From: Burkholderia sp. D-99
Lineage (GTDB): Bacteria; Pseudomonadota; Gammaproteobacteria; Burkholderiales; Burkholderiaceae
DNA: 64,000 bases
Direction: 5' to 3'
Assembly: GCF_011605345.1 (NCBI RefSeq)
Contig: NZ_JAAOXM010000001.1
Coordinates: forward strand, 1,054,001-1,118,000
The stretch's first letter is position 1. Each line of letters begins with the position of its first letter. Below, one piece after another: positions 47,146 to 58,072 of the stretch. The notes beneath the pieces were generated by a model that made no database searches, was not told the origin of the DNA, and saw nothing but the letters and a program-made list of their open reading frames with translations. The translations under genes and the position numbers were made by a program.

Positions 47146-47946
47146 TCACCCGTTTAACGGATCGTAACAAGACGACTCAGTTGGCGCTGTCCGCGATTCG
47201 ATGTCCATCTCAGCCGGCCATTTCACCTTCGGAGCGAGGAGGTACGCGATATTGAGTGTGCGATCGTTGTCGTCGTCGCGCGACGGATAATCCGATGGTG
47301 GCAGCGCGCCGGAGCCTTCCTGCATATACGTGCAGATGTATGCCCACGCTGCTTCGCCATCCCCCTTCGCCCCTAACTGGAACCGATCAATTACCTCGTT
47401 CGTCCCCGCCTTCACGACCGACAACACCACGCCCCACTTCATCGTATGACCGCCGTTGATCGCACCTTGTTTTTGCCAGGCTTCAGCCCGAACGACATCC
47501 CAATCGTAGGCAACCGCCCGGATTGGCCAACGGATGAACGGGTTCCACCACACTGCGTTGATTTCGTACACATACATCTTCCGGCGCAAACGGTTGAAAC
47601 GAATAGGAAGGTCCCGAGGAGGGGAGACATCCGCGCGAAGCATTACCAATACACACCAGATAAAAATTGACGAAATCGCCCCGCCCACCACCACATTACT
47701 CACATCTCCAATATTCTCAAAAAATCCCGCCGCACTCCAACTCAGCAATGGAATATCAATTAGGCCAATCACAACCAATACACCTCTCAAACGGAGATAT
47801 GAGCGCGGCAACTCCAGATAGACATCATCCAGATGGTTGGGAGCATAGCCATCCAGACTTGGCGCCTCAATCGGAACGTCTTTCGGCTCGGGCAAGTCAG
47901 CCTGCCAGCCGCTTATAAACGGATTCAGCTTGGGTGGAATCGTCAT
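47146..47946 (-). CDS. DUF6708-like membrane protein, immunity copy 2
   Basis: A 266-residue paralogue. The N-terminus MTIPPKLNPFISGWQADLPEP and the post-membrane half (PPRDLPIRFNRLRRKMYVYE, then RFQLGAKGDGEAAWAY) match the other copies. The two membrane segments (GVLVVIGLIDIPLLSWSAAG and VVVGGAISSIFIWCVLVML) are different and lie on AT-rich DNA (47640-47790). The ATG at 47946 overlaps the stop of effector remnant C (ATGA). The C-terminus ends ESSCYDPLNG, longer than copy 1. Candidate immunity to a diverged pore-forming effector tail. Confidence 0.78.
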   Translation of the reverse strand: MTIPPKLNPFISGWQADLPEPKDVPIEAPSLDGYAPNHLDDVYLELPRSYLRLRGVLVVIGLIDIPLLSWSAAGFFENIGDVSNVVVGGAISSIFIWCVLVMLRADVSPPRDLPIRFNRLRRKMYVYEINAVWWNPFIRWPIRAVAYDWDVVRAEAWQKQGAINGGHTMKWGVVLSVVKAGTNEVIDRFQLGAKGDGEAAWAYICTYMQEGSGALPPSDYPSRDDDNDRTLNIAYLLAPKVKWPAEMDIESRTAPTESSCYDPLNG

Positions 47947-48235
47947 TGCAACTGTTCCTGAATCGTTATTTCCGCAAAACCGTACGCATCCATACGGTCC
48001 TTATAGAATCGCACAACAATCGATACATCGTTGATTCTGCTCGCTGGGGCCAGATGAATTTCCCGCTCGCGATTTTCGCCCCCCTCGACTTAGGAGGCAC
48101 GGGAACGTCGGGCGCCAACGTGTCGAGTTCGTAGCCAACATGTTCATTATGAAGTGATTGGATGCGCACCAACGGCTCCATATTTTTCTGGTGCCCGGTC
48201 AACACTTGCGTATCGTCACCGAGCAGGCGCCGTTT
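47943..48235 (-). pseudogene. Effector remnant C: frameshifted tail
   Basis: It encodes DTQVLTGHQKNMEPLVRIQS and then ...KSRGAKIASGK in the effector frame. One A is lost from the GGGAAAATTC present in the effector (remnant reads GGGAAATTC, near 48060), shifting the frame. The lost frame would continue VRFYKDRMDAYGFAEITIQ to a stop overlapping copy 2. The lesion is at a different position from that in remnant B, so the copies decayed independently. Confidence 0.8.
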
Positions 48236-48252
48236 AACGGATCGTAACAAGA

Positions 48253-49026
48253 CTACTCAGTTGGCGCTGTGCGCGATTCGATGTCCATCTCAGCGGGCCA
48301 TTTCACCTTCGGAGCAAGGAGGTACGCGATATTGAGTGTGCGCGCGTTGTCGTCATCGCGCGACGGATAATCTGATGGTGGCAGGGCGCCGGGGCCTTCC
48401 TGCATGTACGTGCAGATGTATGCCCACGCTGCCTCGCCATCCCCTTTCGCTCCTAACTGGAACCGATCAATTACCTTGTTCGTCCCTGGCTTCACTATCG
48501 ACAGCACCACGCCCCACTTCATCGTATGACCTCCGTTGATCGCCCCTTGTTTTTGCCAGGCTTCGGCCCGAACGTCATCCCAATCGTAGGCAACCGCCCG
48601 GATCGGCCAACGAATGAATGGGTTCCACCACACTACGTCGATTTCATACGCATACATCTTGCGACGCAAGCGATTGAAACGCAGCGGGAGATCACGGGGA
48701 GGGGATATATCAGATCGGAGCGTCGCACACACCCCCCACACCCCGATCAAAAAAGTCATTATTTCGATAAATATTAGCGCCACATTTCCAGGAACATCAA
48801 CCAAACCAAAAAAATACCAAATCATCATTGGAATCAAAAAAATATTTATAAAAAGCAAAACACCCCTCATGCTCAAAAATGAACGATGCAATTCTAAATA
48901 GACATCATCTAGATGGTTCGGTGCGTAGCCATCCAAACTTGGCTCCTCATTCGGAACGTCATTCGGCTCGGGCAGATCAACCTGCCAGCCCCGAGCAGGC
49001 GGGTTCAGCTTTGGTCGAATCGTCAC
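48253..49026 (-). CDS. DUF6708-like membrane protein, immunity copy 1 (cognate to the effector)
   Basis: A 257-residue protein immediately downstream of the intact effector. Its GTG start overlaps the effector's TGA (GTGA, 49023-49026), so the two are translationally coupled, as expected for an effector-immunity pair. Two membrane helices (~50-105: GVLLFINIFLIPMMIWYFFG, ALIFIEIMTFLIGVWGVCATL) precede the conserved PPRDLPLRFNRLRRKMYAYE part and the WWNPFIRWPIRAV and DYPSRDDDNARTLNIAYLL motifs. It is the shortest copy, ending at RTAPTE. Probable inner-membrane immunity protein by position and topology. Confidence 0.8.
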   Translation of the reverse strand: MTIRPKLNPPARGWQVDLPEPNDVPNEEPSLDGYAPNHLDDVYLELHRSFLSMRGVLLFINIFLIPMMIWYFFGLVDVPGNVALIFIEIMTFLIGVWGVCATLRSDISPPRDLPLRFNRLRRKMYAYEIDVVWWNPFIRWPIRAVAYDWDDVRAEAWQKQGAINGGHTMKWGVVLSIVKPGTNKVIDRFQLGAKGDGEAAWAYICTYMQEGPGALPPSDYPSRDDDNARTLNIAYLLAPKVKWPAEMDIESRTAPTE

Positions 49027-52000
49027 TGCAACTGATCCTGAGTCGTGATTTCAGCAAATCCGTATTCGTCCATACGGTCCTTGTAGAATCGTGCCGTAAT
49101 CGATACATTACGGATCTTGCTATTCGTGGTCAGATGAATTTTCCCACTCACGATTTTCGGATCGCCTGACTTCGAAAGCTTGGGAATGTTGGCCGCCAAT
49201 GCGCCGATTTCGTAGTCAGATTTTCCATTCGGCGGTGGTTGAATGCACGCCAGCGGCTCCATATTTTTCTGGCCGGCAGTCAATACTTGCTCCCCCCCAC
49301 CACGACGGATCACGGTTATGGCGTAGGCATAAGCTGAACTAACAGGATCAAAATTCGGCATCACTATTCGATAGTTCAGCGTCTGGTGGCTCGCTGTTAC
49401 GGTGTCAACATCTCCCATACTGCTCACCGCATCCCATTCTGACTCAAATCCCACATCGACACTAAACCCCAACAACGCCGCATTCAATGTGGCCACTGCA
49501 TCACCTGCCTGCTCCGTTTTTTTCCACGAAACCAAGTTTCCTTTATTAATTCCAAAAACGCACCGGCGCGCCCACAGTTCAATCGGTGTTGCCTCTTTGG
49601 CCTGCCCCCATTTAGTCACTGCATAGGCCGTAATAGCAAGAAATACGGCAATCCCCAATGGTCCCAGAACGAATGTCGCCCCAAGGAACGCACTACTCAT
49701 GTAAGCAGCATAAACGCCAAAAGCACCACTAAGTGCATTGAGTACCAAAGATGCCTTGAATGCGCCGCTCGCAATAGCGTCACCCTGCTTCCCTGCCCGC
49801 ATCATCATCGTGGCACTCTGCGCCGCATCCACAAACGACAGCGCCGCGAACACAACCCCCGTTCCCGTCACCAGCTTCCCACCCACATCCGCCACATTCT
49901 TCAATGTCGCTACCGTCGCACGCGATCCTCCGCCCGCTCTCGCCGCCGTCCTCGCGCCACTCGCAAACGCCTTCAGCGATACCCCCACCGTCTCAGTCAC
50001 CGCCGCCAGCGCCCCGACCGATGCCGACCACGCTCCGATCGCCGCCTCCGGATACTTCGCTCCCACCTTCGTATTCACATCGTCCAGAGACTTTTTCAAA
50101 CTGTCATAAGACAGATAAAGCGCCACCGCCGAAATCAGCAGGCTCTGCGGCCCCGATCTCCGGTGCATCGTCACCGCCGTGTTCCTCGTAAACTTCACCG
50201 CATCGGCGCTTTTCATCTTCACTGTCCCAAAGAATTTCCTGGCCGCAGGATCAAACGCCTCTACGATCGACACGGAGCGCATCGACAGGCTACCAACCGC
50301 TAGCGCTTCGCCAACCGGCTTGCTCGCCAGGCCTTGCAAGGTCTTCTGTACCGATTCGGCACTGTCCATCGCCCAACCCGTCACCTTGATTACCGTATTT
50401 CTGAGCTTCGGATCCGGGATCGAAATCAAGCCGCCCAGCAGCAACGAGCGCACTTTCTTGCCGCTGGTCGCCATTCCTTGATGCAGTGTCTCCGAAAGCT
50501 TCGACATGTATTCCGTCAGCGTCAGTTCCACCAGGAACCGCGTCGGCAACGTGCGCTCATACAGAAACTTGCAGCCGATATTCAAGTTCCGAACCCGCAG
50601 CGACACGTTATCGGACAGATTCCTCGACAGGCCGATTGCAGCGCTGTTCACCGCCATCAGCAACACGCCGGCCGTGTGCTGGATCTTCGCCTGCAGGAAT
50701 GCTTTGCCGACATCCTTGCTCTCGAACGCGTAGCGAATGGCCGTATACAACTTCCCGGAATCGTTCAGCTCGCCTGAGCTGGGCAACAGGTCGGCCAGGA
50801 AGTTTTTGTTCTTCGCCGACAACGCCTTGTAGACCGGACTGTTCCGATCGTTCAGCCACGTTTCCCAACGCTTTTGTGTCTCGTCAATCAGTTGCGGTGG
50901 CGTCTTTGGATCCTTCGGATCGCGCTTCGCCGGCGCACCCGACGGGCCACCTGCTACACAGATGGCCATCATGTTCGCGTACGCATGCCACGATCCCGAC
51001 TTCAGGTTCCCACCGTCGTAATCGTGCTCGCACTGGCGTATCCAGCTCTCCGAACCGCACCAGCTAGCCCGGTGTTTGCCGAACGCATCGATTTGCGCCT
51101 CGTAGTGCTTGATCGCGTTGTCGTACTCGGCCTGAAACTTCTTGCGCGCCTTCTCGTCGTATTCGCCCTCGAGCCGCTCGTGATAATCCTTCGTATTCTG
51201 TTTGGTGGTTTGCGCGGCAAACCGATCCATATCGACGGGCGGCAATGCGGCCTTGTTCCCCAGCACCGGATTTGCGTTCCAGTCCTTGACCCGTTTGACC
51301 TCTGCCTGCGCCGCGGCCTTCCCCTCCTGCTGCGCCCACCCCGCTTCTACCTTCTTCAGTTCCAGCAATGCCTGGGACGTAAAGAGCCGGTACTGCCTCA
51401 TGGGATCGGCCGCATACTCCTGAAGCGCCCGCATCCAGCACATGCGCAAGCTGTTGTACTCCTGCACCATCCCGACCGGATCCGGCAGGATCAATACCGG
51501 CACACCTTTCCGGAATTGATATTTCGCAATGCCCGACGTCACGAACGCCTGCATCGCCGCCGCCCGGTGCGCGCGCGCATAAAACCCATGCGCACTCTGG
51601 AAATCCACCGAATCCGGCACGAACTCCCAGACCTTCGAACCGAGCTCCGTCATCTGCGTCAGCCCCATCGCCTTGCTGTCGGCATCGCTCCCGGCGTTCG
51701 ACGGATCCGCTTTCAGCTTCGCGATGTCGTAGGTCGAAAAGCGTGACATCGGCGACTTGCCGGTGCGGTATGCGTCCAGCACTTCCTTCGGCCACGGATC
51801 GTTCGCGAATGCAACTTGCGCTTTTTTGAAACCGGCTCCGATGTTCAGGAATGCCGCAGCAACCTCGTCGCCGTTGCTGATGCAGCTTTCCGGAAGCGGC
51901 GGGATGGCGCCGTCCGCATCGAAAGGGGGCGATTGCAGCGGATCGAACTGGCGCAGCGCGCCCTGATAGGTCACCTGGTACGCCTGCCAGACTTTTCCGT

Positions 52001-52214
52001 CGAGCAGCACATACACATAGCCCGCACGCAGCATCCGCAACGATTCATTGAAGCCAGACGCTTCCATCGACATCGGGCGCTTGCCTAGGATCGGCGTCAC
52101 TGCCTTGCGCAACGGCAAAATCGGAATGCCCGTACGCTTGCACGACTTACATCGGGTGGGATCGCATTGCGCGGTCTGCTTCGCGCATTCGTTCAGTTGA
52201 ACGGAAACTGCCAT
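49023..52214 (-). CDS. VasX-like pore-forming type VI secretion effector
   Basis: A 1063-residue toxin. The N-terminus has C22-x2-C25 and RTGIPILPLR (27-36), the signature of the VasX N-terminal / BTH_I2691-type effectors. A receptor/coil region follows (~270-400, many Glu/Lys), then a colicin-like hydrophobic C-terminal half (~690-870, for example TGTGVVFAALSFVDAA and ATFVLGPLGIAVFLAITAYA) that would form membrane pores. A ~110-residue beta-rich tail (from ITVIRRGGGEQVLT) ends it. The ATG at 52214 is chosen because AAGGAG lies 9-14 bases upstream; a TTG two codons earlier is too close. No VgrG, PAAR or T6SS structural gene is adjacent, so it is an orphan module. Confidence 0.85.
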   Translation of the reverse strand: MAVSVQLNECAKQTAQCDPTRCKSCKRTGIPILPLRKAVTPILGKRPMSMEASGFNESLRMLRAGYVYVLLDGKVWQAYQVTYQGALRQFDPLQSPPFDADGAIPPLPESCISNGDEVAAAFLNIGAGFKKAQVAFANDPWPKEVLDAYRTGKSPMSRFSTYDIAKLKADPSNAGSDADSKAMGLTQMTELGSKVWEFVPDSVDFQSAHGFYARAHRAAAMQAFVTSGIAKYQFRKGVPVLILPDPVGMVQEYNSLRMCWMRALQEYAADPMRQYRLFTSQALLELKKVEAGWAQQEGKAAAQAEVKRVKDWNANPVLGNKAALPPVDMDRFAAQTTKQNTKDYHERLEGEYDEKARKKFQAEYDNAIKHYEAQIDAFGKHRASWCGSESWIRQCEHDYDGGNLKSGSWHAYANMMAICVAGGPSGAPAKRDPKDPKTPPQLIDETQKRWETWLNDRNSPVYKALSAKNKNFLADLLPSSGELNDSGKLYTAIRYAFESKDVGKAFLQAKIQHTAGVLLMAVNSAAIGLSRNLSDNVSLRVRNLNIGCKFLYERTLPTRFLVELTLTEYMSKLSETLHQGMATSGKKVRSLLLGGLISIPDPKLRNTVIKVTGWAMDSAESVQKTLQGLASKPVGEALAVGSLSMRSVSIVEAFDPAARKFFGTVKMKSADAVKFTRNTAVTMHRRSGPQSLLISAVALYLSYDSLKKSLDDVNTKVGAKYPEAAIGAWSASVGALAAVTETVGVSLKAFASGARTAARAGGGSRATVATLKNVADVGGKLVTGTGVVFAALSFVDAAQSATMMMRAGKQGDAIASGAFKASLVLNALSGAFGVYAAYMSSAFLGATFVLGPLGIAVFLAITAYAVTKWGQAKEATPIELWARRCVFGINKGNLVSWKKTEQAGDAVATLNAALLGFSVDVGFESEWDAVSSMGDVDTVTASHQTLNYRIVMPNFDPVSSAYAYAITVIRRGGGEQVLTAGQKNMEPLACIQPPPNGKSDYEIGALAANIPKLSKSGDPKIVSGKIHLTTNSKIRNVSITARFYKDRMDEYGFAEITTQDQLQ

Positions 52215-53101
52215 GTTCAATTCTCCTTATGCCCGGGCCGACGCGATTCGCACCCACACGGGATCGCCGACGCGTACAAAGTGATCTGCCAACGGAGATT
52301 GGCTACGCACGGCTCAACCGATCGCATCGCGCAAAATCCCGAACCGCTCGAGTTGAAGGTGGTTGGTCAAACGATGCAATTCAAAGCACCGAATTTCCTC
52401 CGAAATAGAACTGTTGGTTGATTAGCATGGCAAAACATTGACTGCCTCGAGACGGATCGAACTTTCACATGGAAGCGGTTTCATCAGGAACCCGTGGCGT
52501 AGCGACTCAGACAACGTGATAAACATGCCTTCGCCGTAGTGATCGACAACGTAACGTTGCGCAACAGCTTGATAGCACCGCACTGCATGGAAACCAGATC
52601 CATCACGCCAAGGGTACGCCTTGATACCCCATGCGTAATAAAACGACTCTCCATGACGCATCTAGGTGACAAATTCGTCGACATATTTACGGATATCCAC
52701 TGACAATATGTCAGATGCTATCCGCAATAAGCATCTCAAAAAACCTCTGATAGATAGTCGGAAAAAGCGCACTCGGTTCAGCCGACCTCGGTCGCCGCTA
52801 CGCAACAATCCGAAACAATCGCTTCAACGTGACGGTTTCTGCTGCGCCCCCCGATCGTGCCGCGACCGATTGATCAATGAACTACGCGCACACCACACTG
52901 CCAGCACGAGCGCCCTTCCAATCGAGGAATCGTTGCGCTTTGTTTCGGGGGACTGCAACGTCTGAGAGAATGGAGTCTGAGACGACTCAAGATTCGATGC
53001 CAATGTAAGGAGAAGATGCGAGCGCAATCGGCGATTCTGCCAGCGGCAGAGGTCGCCAGCGAAATGCGCGCCACTTCATCGCGGCATCAACAGGACAACA
53101 C
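52215..53101. other. Lower-GC intergenic stretch upstream of the effector
   Basis: About 890 bp that carries the effector promoter and one doubtful small frame (52422-52661). GC is visibly below the genome norm, as in the island. No tRNA, integrase or direct-repeat border was seen. Confidence 0.45.
52422..52661 (-). CDS. Doubtful small hypothetical protein
   Basis: A 79-codon frame (MRHGESFYYAWGIKAYPW...) with a balanced amino-acid composition including aromatic and charged residues, unlike the Arg/Ala-rich shadow frames elsewhere. It has no ribosome site and no recognised family, and an overlapping frame starts at 52684. It may be a relic of a larger acquired gene. Confidence 0.3.
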   Translation of the reverse strand: MRHGESFYYAWGIKAYPWRDGSGFHAVRCYQAVAQRYVVDHYGEGMFITLSESLRHGFLMKPLPCESSIRLEAVNVLPC

Positions 53102-53581
53102 ATGGTGACCCACGACACGCTGTTCAGCATTTCGCTGATTCAAGCCGAACAGACTTACCCTCTTAGAGCCGCGATCCTTCTGAACGGCAACCTGGACGCG
53201 TGCGAACTACCGGGAGATATCGAGGCGACGACACTGCACCTCGCGATACGCAATCCGGCGGGCATCGTCGCCGTCGCGTCGTTGCGCGAAGAACGCCGCG
53301 ACGACGATCCTGCGCATGCCGCGTGGCGGCTCAGGGGTATGGCCGTGCAACCCGAGGTTCGTGGCATGGGCTTCGGGCGCGTGTTGGTGCAGATCGCCGT
53401 CAGGCATGCGCAAACGCACGGTGCGGAGCTCGTCTGGTGCACCGCCCGCGAATCGGCCTACCGGTTCTACGAAAAACTCGGTTTCGTGCCCGATGCTTCA
53501 CTGATGACGATGCCGGGGCGCACGGACACGGCGTTCTACGTGATGCGGCGGCGTCTCGAGCGCAGGCAGACGCAAGTCTGA
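53102..53581 (+). CDS. GNAT family N-acetyltransferase
   Basis: A 159-residue GNAT-fold protein. Motif A, the acetyl-CoA pyrophosphate loop, is RGMGFGRVLV (~87-96, R-x-x-G-x-G/A form) after the strand LRGMAVQPEV. Motif B ends in AYRFYEKLGFVPDA. The short length and FYxKLGF end are typical of small-molecule or protein N-acetyltransferases such as ElaA-like enzymes. The substrate is unknown and the gene is monocistronic. It follows the lower-GC island. Confidence 0.9.
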   Translation: MVTHDTLFSISLIQAEQTYPLRAAILLNGNLDACELPGDIEATTLHLAIRNPAGIVAVASLREERRDDDPAHAAWRLRGMAVQPEVRGMGFGRVLVQIAVRHAQTHGAELVWCTARESAYRFYEKLGFVPDASLMTMPGRTDTAFYVMRRRLERRQTQV

Positions 53582-53661
53582 CGCGAACCATCGGGACCAT
53601 ATTCGCGTCGTGGAAAAAATCCGGGTGATCCGGCCGCCATGCAGCCGCCGGACCCCGCCCG

Positions 53662-55462
<1,801 letters not shown>

Positions 55463-55524
55463 GGGGATCGTCCGGGTCGTTTTATCGTTTTATCGCAGTG
55501 TCGCGCTGTGTCGCGCTGTGTCGT

Positions 55525-56691
55525 TTACTTGGTCGCGGTGCGCGAGCCGCCAAGCACGTCGACGACGGTCCACTTGCCGCCGCGCACCTGGTAGATCGTG
55601 AAGGCCGGGTCCTTCAGGTTGCCTTCGCCGTCGAACGCGATCCGCCCCGTCACGCCGGGCCGGTCGATCGCGCGAACCGCCGCGACCAGCTTCGCCGGCT
55701 GCGTCGTGCCCGCCTTCTGCGCGGCCGCGATCAGCGTGGCAGCCGCGTCGTAGGCGAACGGCGCATGCAGTTCGATCGGCGCACGGAAGCGTGCCTGGTA
55801 TTGCGTGTCGAACGCCTTGCCGCCCGGCATCCGGTCGAGCGGCAGGCCGGGTTCGAGCGCCGTCACGCCGTCGCCGTCCTTGCCAGCGAGCGACAGGAAG
55901 GTCTGGCTCACGAAGCCGCCCGCGCCGAGCAGCGGCGCGTTCACGCCGAGCTGGCGCATCCGGCGGGAGATCGGCGCGGCCTGCGCATCGAGGCCGCCGA
56001 AGAACACGAGATCCGCGCGCTTGCCCTTGATCGCGGTCAGCACGCCGCTGAAATCGGTCGTCTTGTCGTTCACGTACTGGCGATCGACGATCGCGCCGCC
56101 ATTCGCCTGCACGCCCTTGATGAACTGGTCGGCGAGCCCCGCGCCGAACGACGTGCGATCGTCGATCACCGCGATACGCTTCGCCTTCAGCGTCTTCACC
56201 GCATACGCACCGGTGAAATTGCCGCCCGCGTCGTCGTGACCCATGATGCGGAAGGCCGTTGCAAAGCCCTGCTGCGTGTATTGATGGCCGGTGGACGCCG
56301 GCGCGATCTGCGGGATGCCTGCATCGCGGTAGACACGCGACGCCGGCACGCTGCAGCCTGTGTTCCAGTGACCGACGACGCCGATCACGTGCTGGTCGAC
56401 GAGCTGCTGCGCAACCGCGACGGCCGTGCGCGGATCGGACTGGTCGTCGGCCGCGACGAGCTTGTAGACGACCGGCTTGCCGCCGATGGTCGGATGCTTC
56501 GCGTTCGCATCGTCGATCGCGAGTTGCGCGCCGTTCTGCAGGTCCTTGCCGATCCGCGCGGACGGGCCGGTGAGCGGCGCGGCGAGACCGATCAGGACCG
56601 TCTGCGGCGCGGATTGCGCGAATGCGGGAACGGAAGCGACCAGGGCGGCCGCCGAGAATGCGAGGCTGACGGGAAGGAAAGCGATTTTCAT
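55525..56691 (-). CDS. Branched-chain amino acid-type ABC transporter substrate-binding protein
   Basis: A 388-residue periplasmic binding protein (Leu/Ile/Val-binding fold) with signal peptide cut after VPAFA (~25). Motifs: VLIGLAAPLTGPSA near the N-terminus, GVVGHWNTGCSVPAS and PQIAPASTGHQYTQ in the ligand cleft, and FDGEGNLKDPAFTIYQV at the end. No permease or ATPase genes follow, so it must share a transporter encoded elsewhere. It is first in the minus-strand operon with the ATC-hydrolase-like and amidohydrolase genes, hence it may bind a thiazoline or N-carbamoyl amino acid. Confidence 0.9.
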   Translation of the reverse strand: MKIAFLPVSLAFSAAALVASVPAFAQSAPQTVLIGLAAPLTGPSARIGKDLQNGAQLAIDDANAKHPTIGGKPVVYKLVAADDQSDPRTAVAVAQQLVDQHVIGVVGHWNTGCSVPASRVYRDAGIPQIAPASTGHQYTQQGFATAFRIMGHDDAGGNFTGAYAVKTLKAKRIAVIDDRTSFGAGLADQFIKGVQANGGAIVDRQYVNDKTTDFSGVLTAIKGKRADLVFFGGLDAQAAPISRRMRQLGVNAPLLGAGGFVSQTFLSLAGKDGDGVTALEPGLPLDRMPGGKAFDTQYQARFRAPIELHAPFAYDAAATLIAAAQKAGTTQPAKLVAAVRAIDRPGVTGRIAFDGEGNLKDPAFTIYQVRGGKWTVVDVLGGSRTATK

Positions 56692-56868
56692 GTGCGGGGA
56701 TCTTTGAATCGGATCAAAACATGAAAAATATTAAATATTCAGCACCCAAACCCCAAATACCCAATTGTTGGATGCTTATGCCGTTCTCGACACATCAACA
56801 CATTACCCTGTAAACAAAGGATATTTTCATGTTGTCGCTCACCCCGACTTTTCGATAAAATTCGATAC
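56692..56868. promoter_or_regulatory. AT-rich divergent promoter region (LysR-controlled)
   Basis: A 177-bp AT-rich gap between the substrate-binding gene and the divergent LysR gene. It contains an AATATT-AAATATT dyad (around 56728-56740) and several ATGAAAAATAT-like elements, including one at the LysR start. The arrangement is typical for LysR autoregulation and activation of the divergent operon. Exact boxes are not defined. Confidence 0.5.
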
Positions 56869-57765
56869 ATGAAAAATATCGAACAATTGCCGCACGATCC
56901 GCCGCTGCGCGCGGTGCGTGCGTTCGAAGCCTTCGCGCGCCTCGGGTCGGTCACCGCGGCGGCGGGCGAGCTCGACATCACGCCGTCGGCGGTCAGCCAT
57001 CAGCTGCAGCTGCTCGAAGCGTTCATCCAGACGCCGCTGACGGTGCGCGAGGGCCGGCTGCTCGCCCTCACCGACGAAGGCCGCGACTACTACCGCTCGA
57101 TCAGCGCCGCATTCTCGGTGCTGCGCAGCGCGACGCGCTTCGTGCGCGACCGGTCGTCGCTGCGGCAGATCACCGTCAGCCTGATTCCGCTGCTCGGCAT
57201 CGGCTGGTTCATTCCACGGCTGCATGCGTTCCTGGCCGACAACACGGACGTCGACGTGACGGTGCTGTACGCGCATCACCGCAACTATCGCAGCGATGCG
57301 TCGGACCTGTCGATCCGCTTCGGCACCGGCGACTGGCCCGGCTACCGCTGCGAGCGGCTGCTGCCAGGCGCGATGGTGCCGATGTGCAGCCCGTCGTTCC
57401 TGAAGCGCCACGGGCCGTTCCGCACGCCGGCCGATCTCGCGCGCGCACCGCTCGTGCATGACGAGGATCGCAGCACGTGGGTCAACTGGCTGCAGGGCGC
57501 GGGCGTACGGCACGTGTCGCACGCGGTGGGGCCGATGTTCGAGGACGGCCAGTTGACGCTGAGCGCCGCGCGCGCGGATCTCGGCGCGGCATTGCTGCGC
57601 GCGCCGCTGGTCGAACGCGAACTGGCGAACGGCGAACTCGTGAAGCTGTTCGACCACGTGCTCGACGACGGGCGCGATTACTACCTGTGCACGCGCGAGG
57701 ACGCGGACATGCCGGACGGCGCACGGCGGCTGGCGGCGTGGTTGAGGAAGATGGCGGGGATTTGA
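56869..57765 (+). CDS. LysR family regulator, GcvA-like
   Basis: A 298-residue LysR-type protein. The helix-turn-helix is LGSVTAAAGELDITPSAVSH (~25-44), preceded by PPLRAVRAFEAFARLGS as in the GcvA subgroup, and followed by the effector-binding domain (SDLSIRFGTGDWPG, MVPMCSPSF). It is divergent from the substrate-binding/ATC-hydrolase operon across an AT-rich gap, so it probably regulates that operon in response to its substrate. Length is standard. Confidence 0.92.
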   Translation: MKNIEQLPHDPPLRAVRAFEAFARLGSVTAAAGELDITPSAVSHQLQLLEAFIQTPLTVREGRLLALTDEGRDYYRSISAAFSVLRSATRFVRDRSSLRQITVSLIPLLGIGWFIPRLHAFLADNTDVDVTVLYAHHRNYRSDASDLSIRFGTGDWPGYRCERLLPGAMVPMCSPSFLKRHGPFRTPADLARAPLVHDEDRSTWVNWLQGAGVRHVSHAVGPMFEDGQLTLSAARADLGAALLRAPLVERELANGELVKLFDHVLDDGRDYYLCTREDADMPDGARRLAAWLRKMAGI

Positions 57766-57818
57766 GCGGGGCGCTGCACCGACTCGCTTGCTACCACCTT
57801 GCGAATCGTCGATCGGGT

Positions 57819-57842
57819 ATATATGATATGCATATCATATAT
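57819..57842 (+). promoter_or_regulatory. Autoregulatory palindrome of the VapBC operon
   Basis: A perfect 24-bp AT-rich palindrome (ATATATGATATG and its complement) lies directly before GGAGGC and the antitoxin ATG. It probably overlaps the promoter, with TATGATAT as a -10-like element, and would be the binding site of the VapB dimer or the VapBC complex. Confidence 0.7.
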
Positions 57843-57853
57843 CGGAGGCTATC

Positions 57854-58072
57854 ATGAGCCGAATTCTGGTCGATCTGTCGGACGGCCAACTCGACGAGTT
57901 GGCCGTCATCGTCGACACTCAACACCGTCCCCGCGCCGCCATCATCCGCGACGCGATCGATGCCTACATTGCCCTGCACAAGCACCGGCTCGCCGACGAT
58001 GTCTTCGGTCTTTGGAAAGATCGCAAGATCGACGGGCTCGCCTATCAGGAAGAACTGCGCTCAGAATGGTAA
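57854..58072 (+). CDS. VapB-type ribbon-helix-helix antitoxin
   Basis: A 72-residue protein. The N-terminal ribbon-helix-helix (ILVDLSDGQLDELAVI, then RPRAAIIRDAIDAYIALHK) binds DNA. The acidic/aromatic C-terminus (LWKDRKIDGLAYQEELRSEW) is the toxin-wrapping tail. GGAGGC lies just upstream and a perfect palindrome precedes it. Its stop overlaps the toxin start region (toxin ATG at 58066). It neutralises VapC and represses the operon in known systems. Confidence 0.9.
   Translation: MSRILVDLSDGQLDELAVIVDTQHRPRAAIIRDAIDAYIALHKHRLADDVFGLWKDRKIDGLAYQEELRSEW

Noticed and set aside
44954..49026. The four similar genes as an insertion-sequence or Rhs repeat array
   Set aside because: No transposase, terminal inverted repeats or Rhs YD-repeats are present. 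The repeated unit is effector tail plus immunity gene.
55478..55525. Short TTTTATCG and TGTCGCGC direct repeats between the binding-protein and ATC-hydrolase-like genes
   Set aside because: Only two to three short copies; too weak to support a regulatory or mobile-element call.
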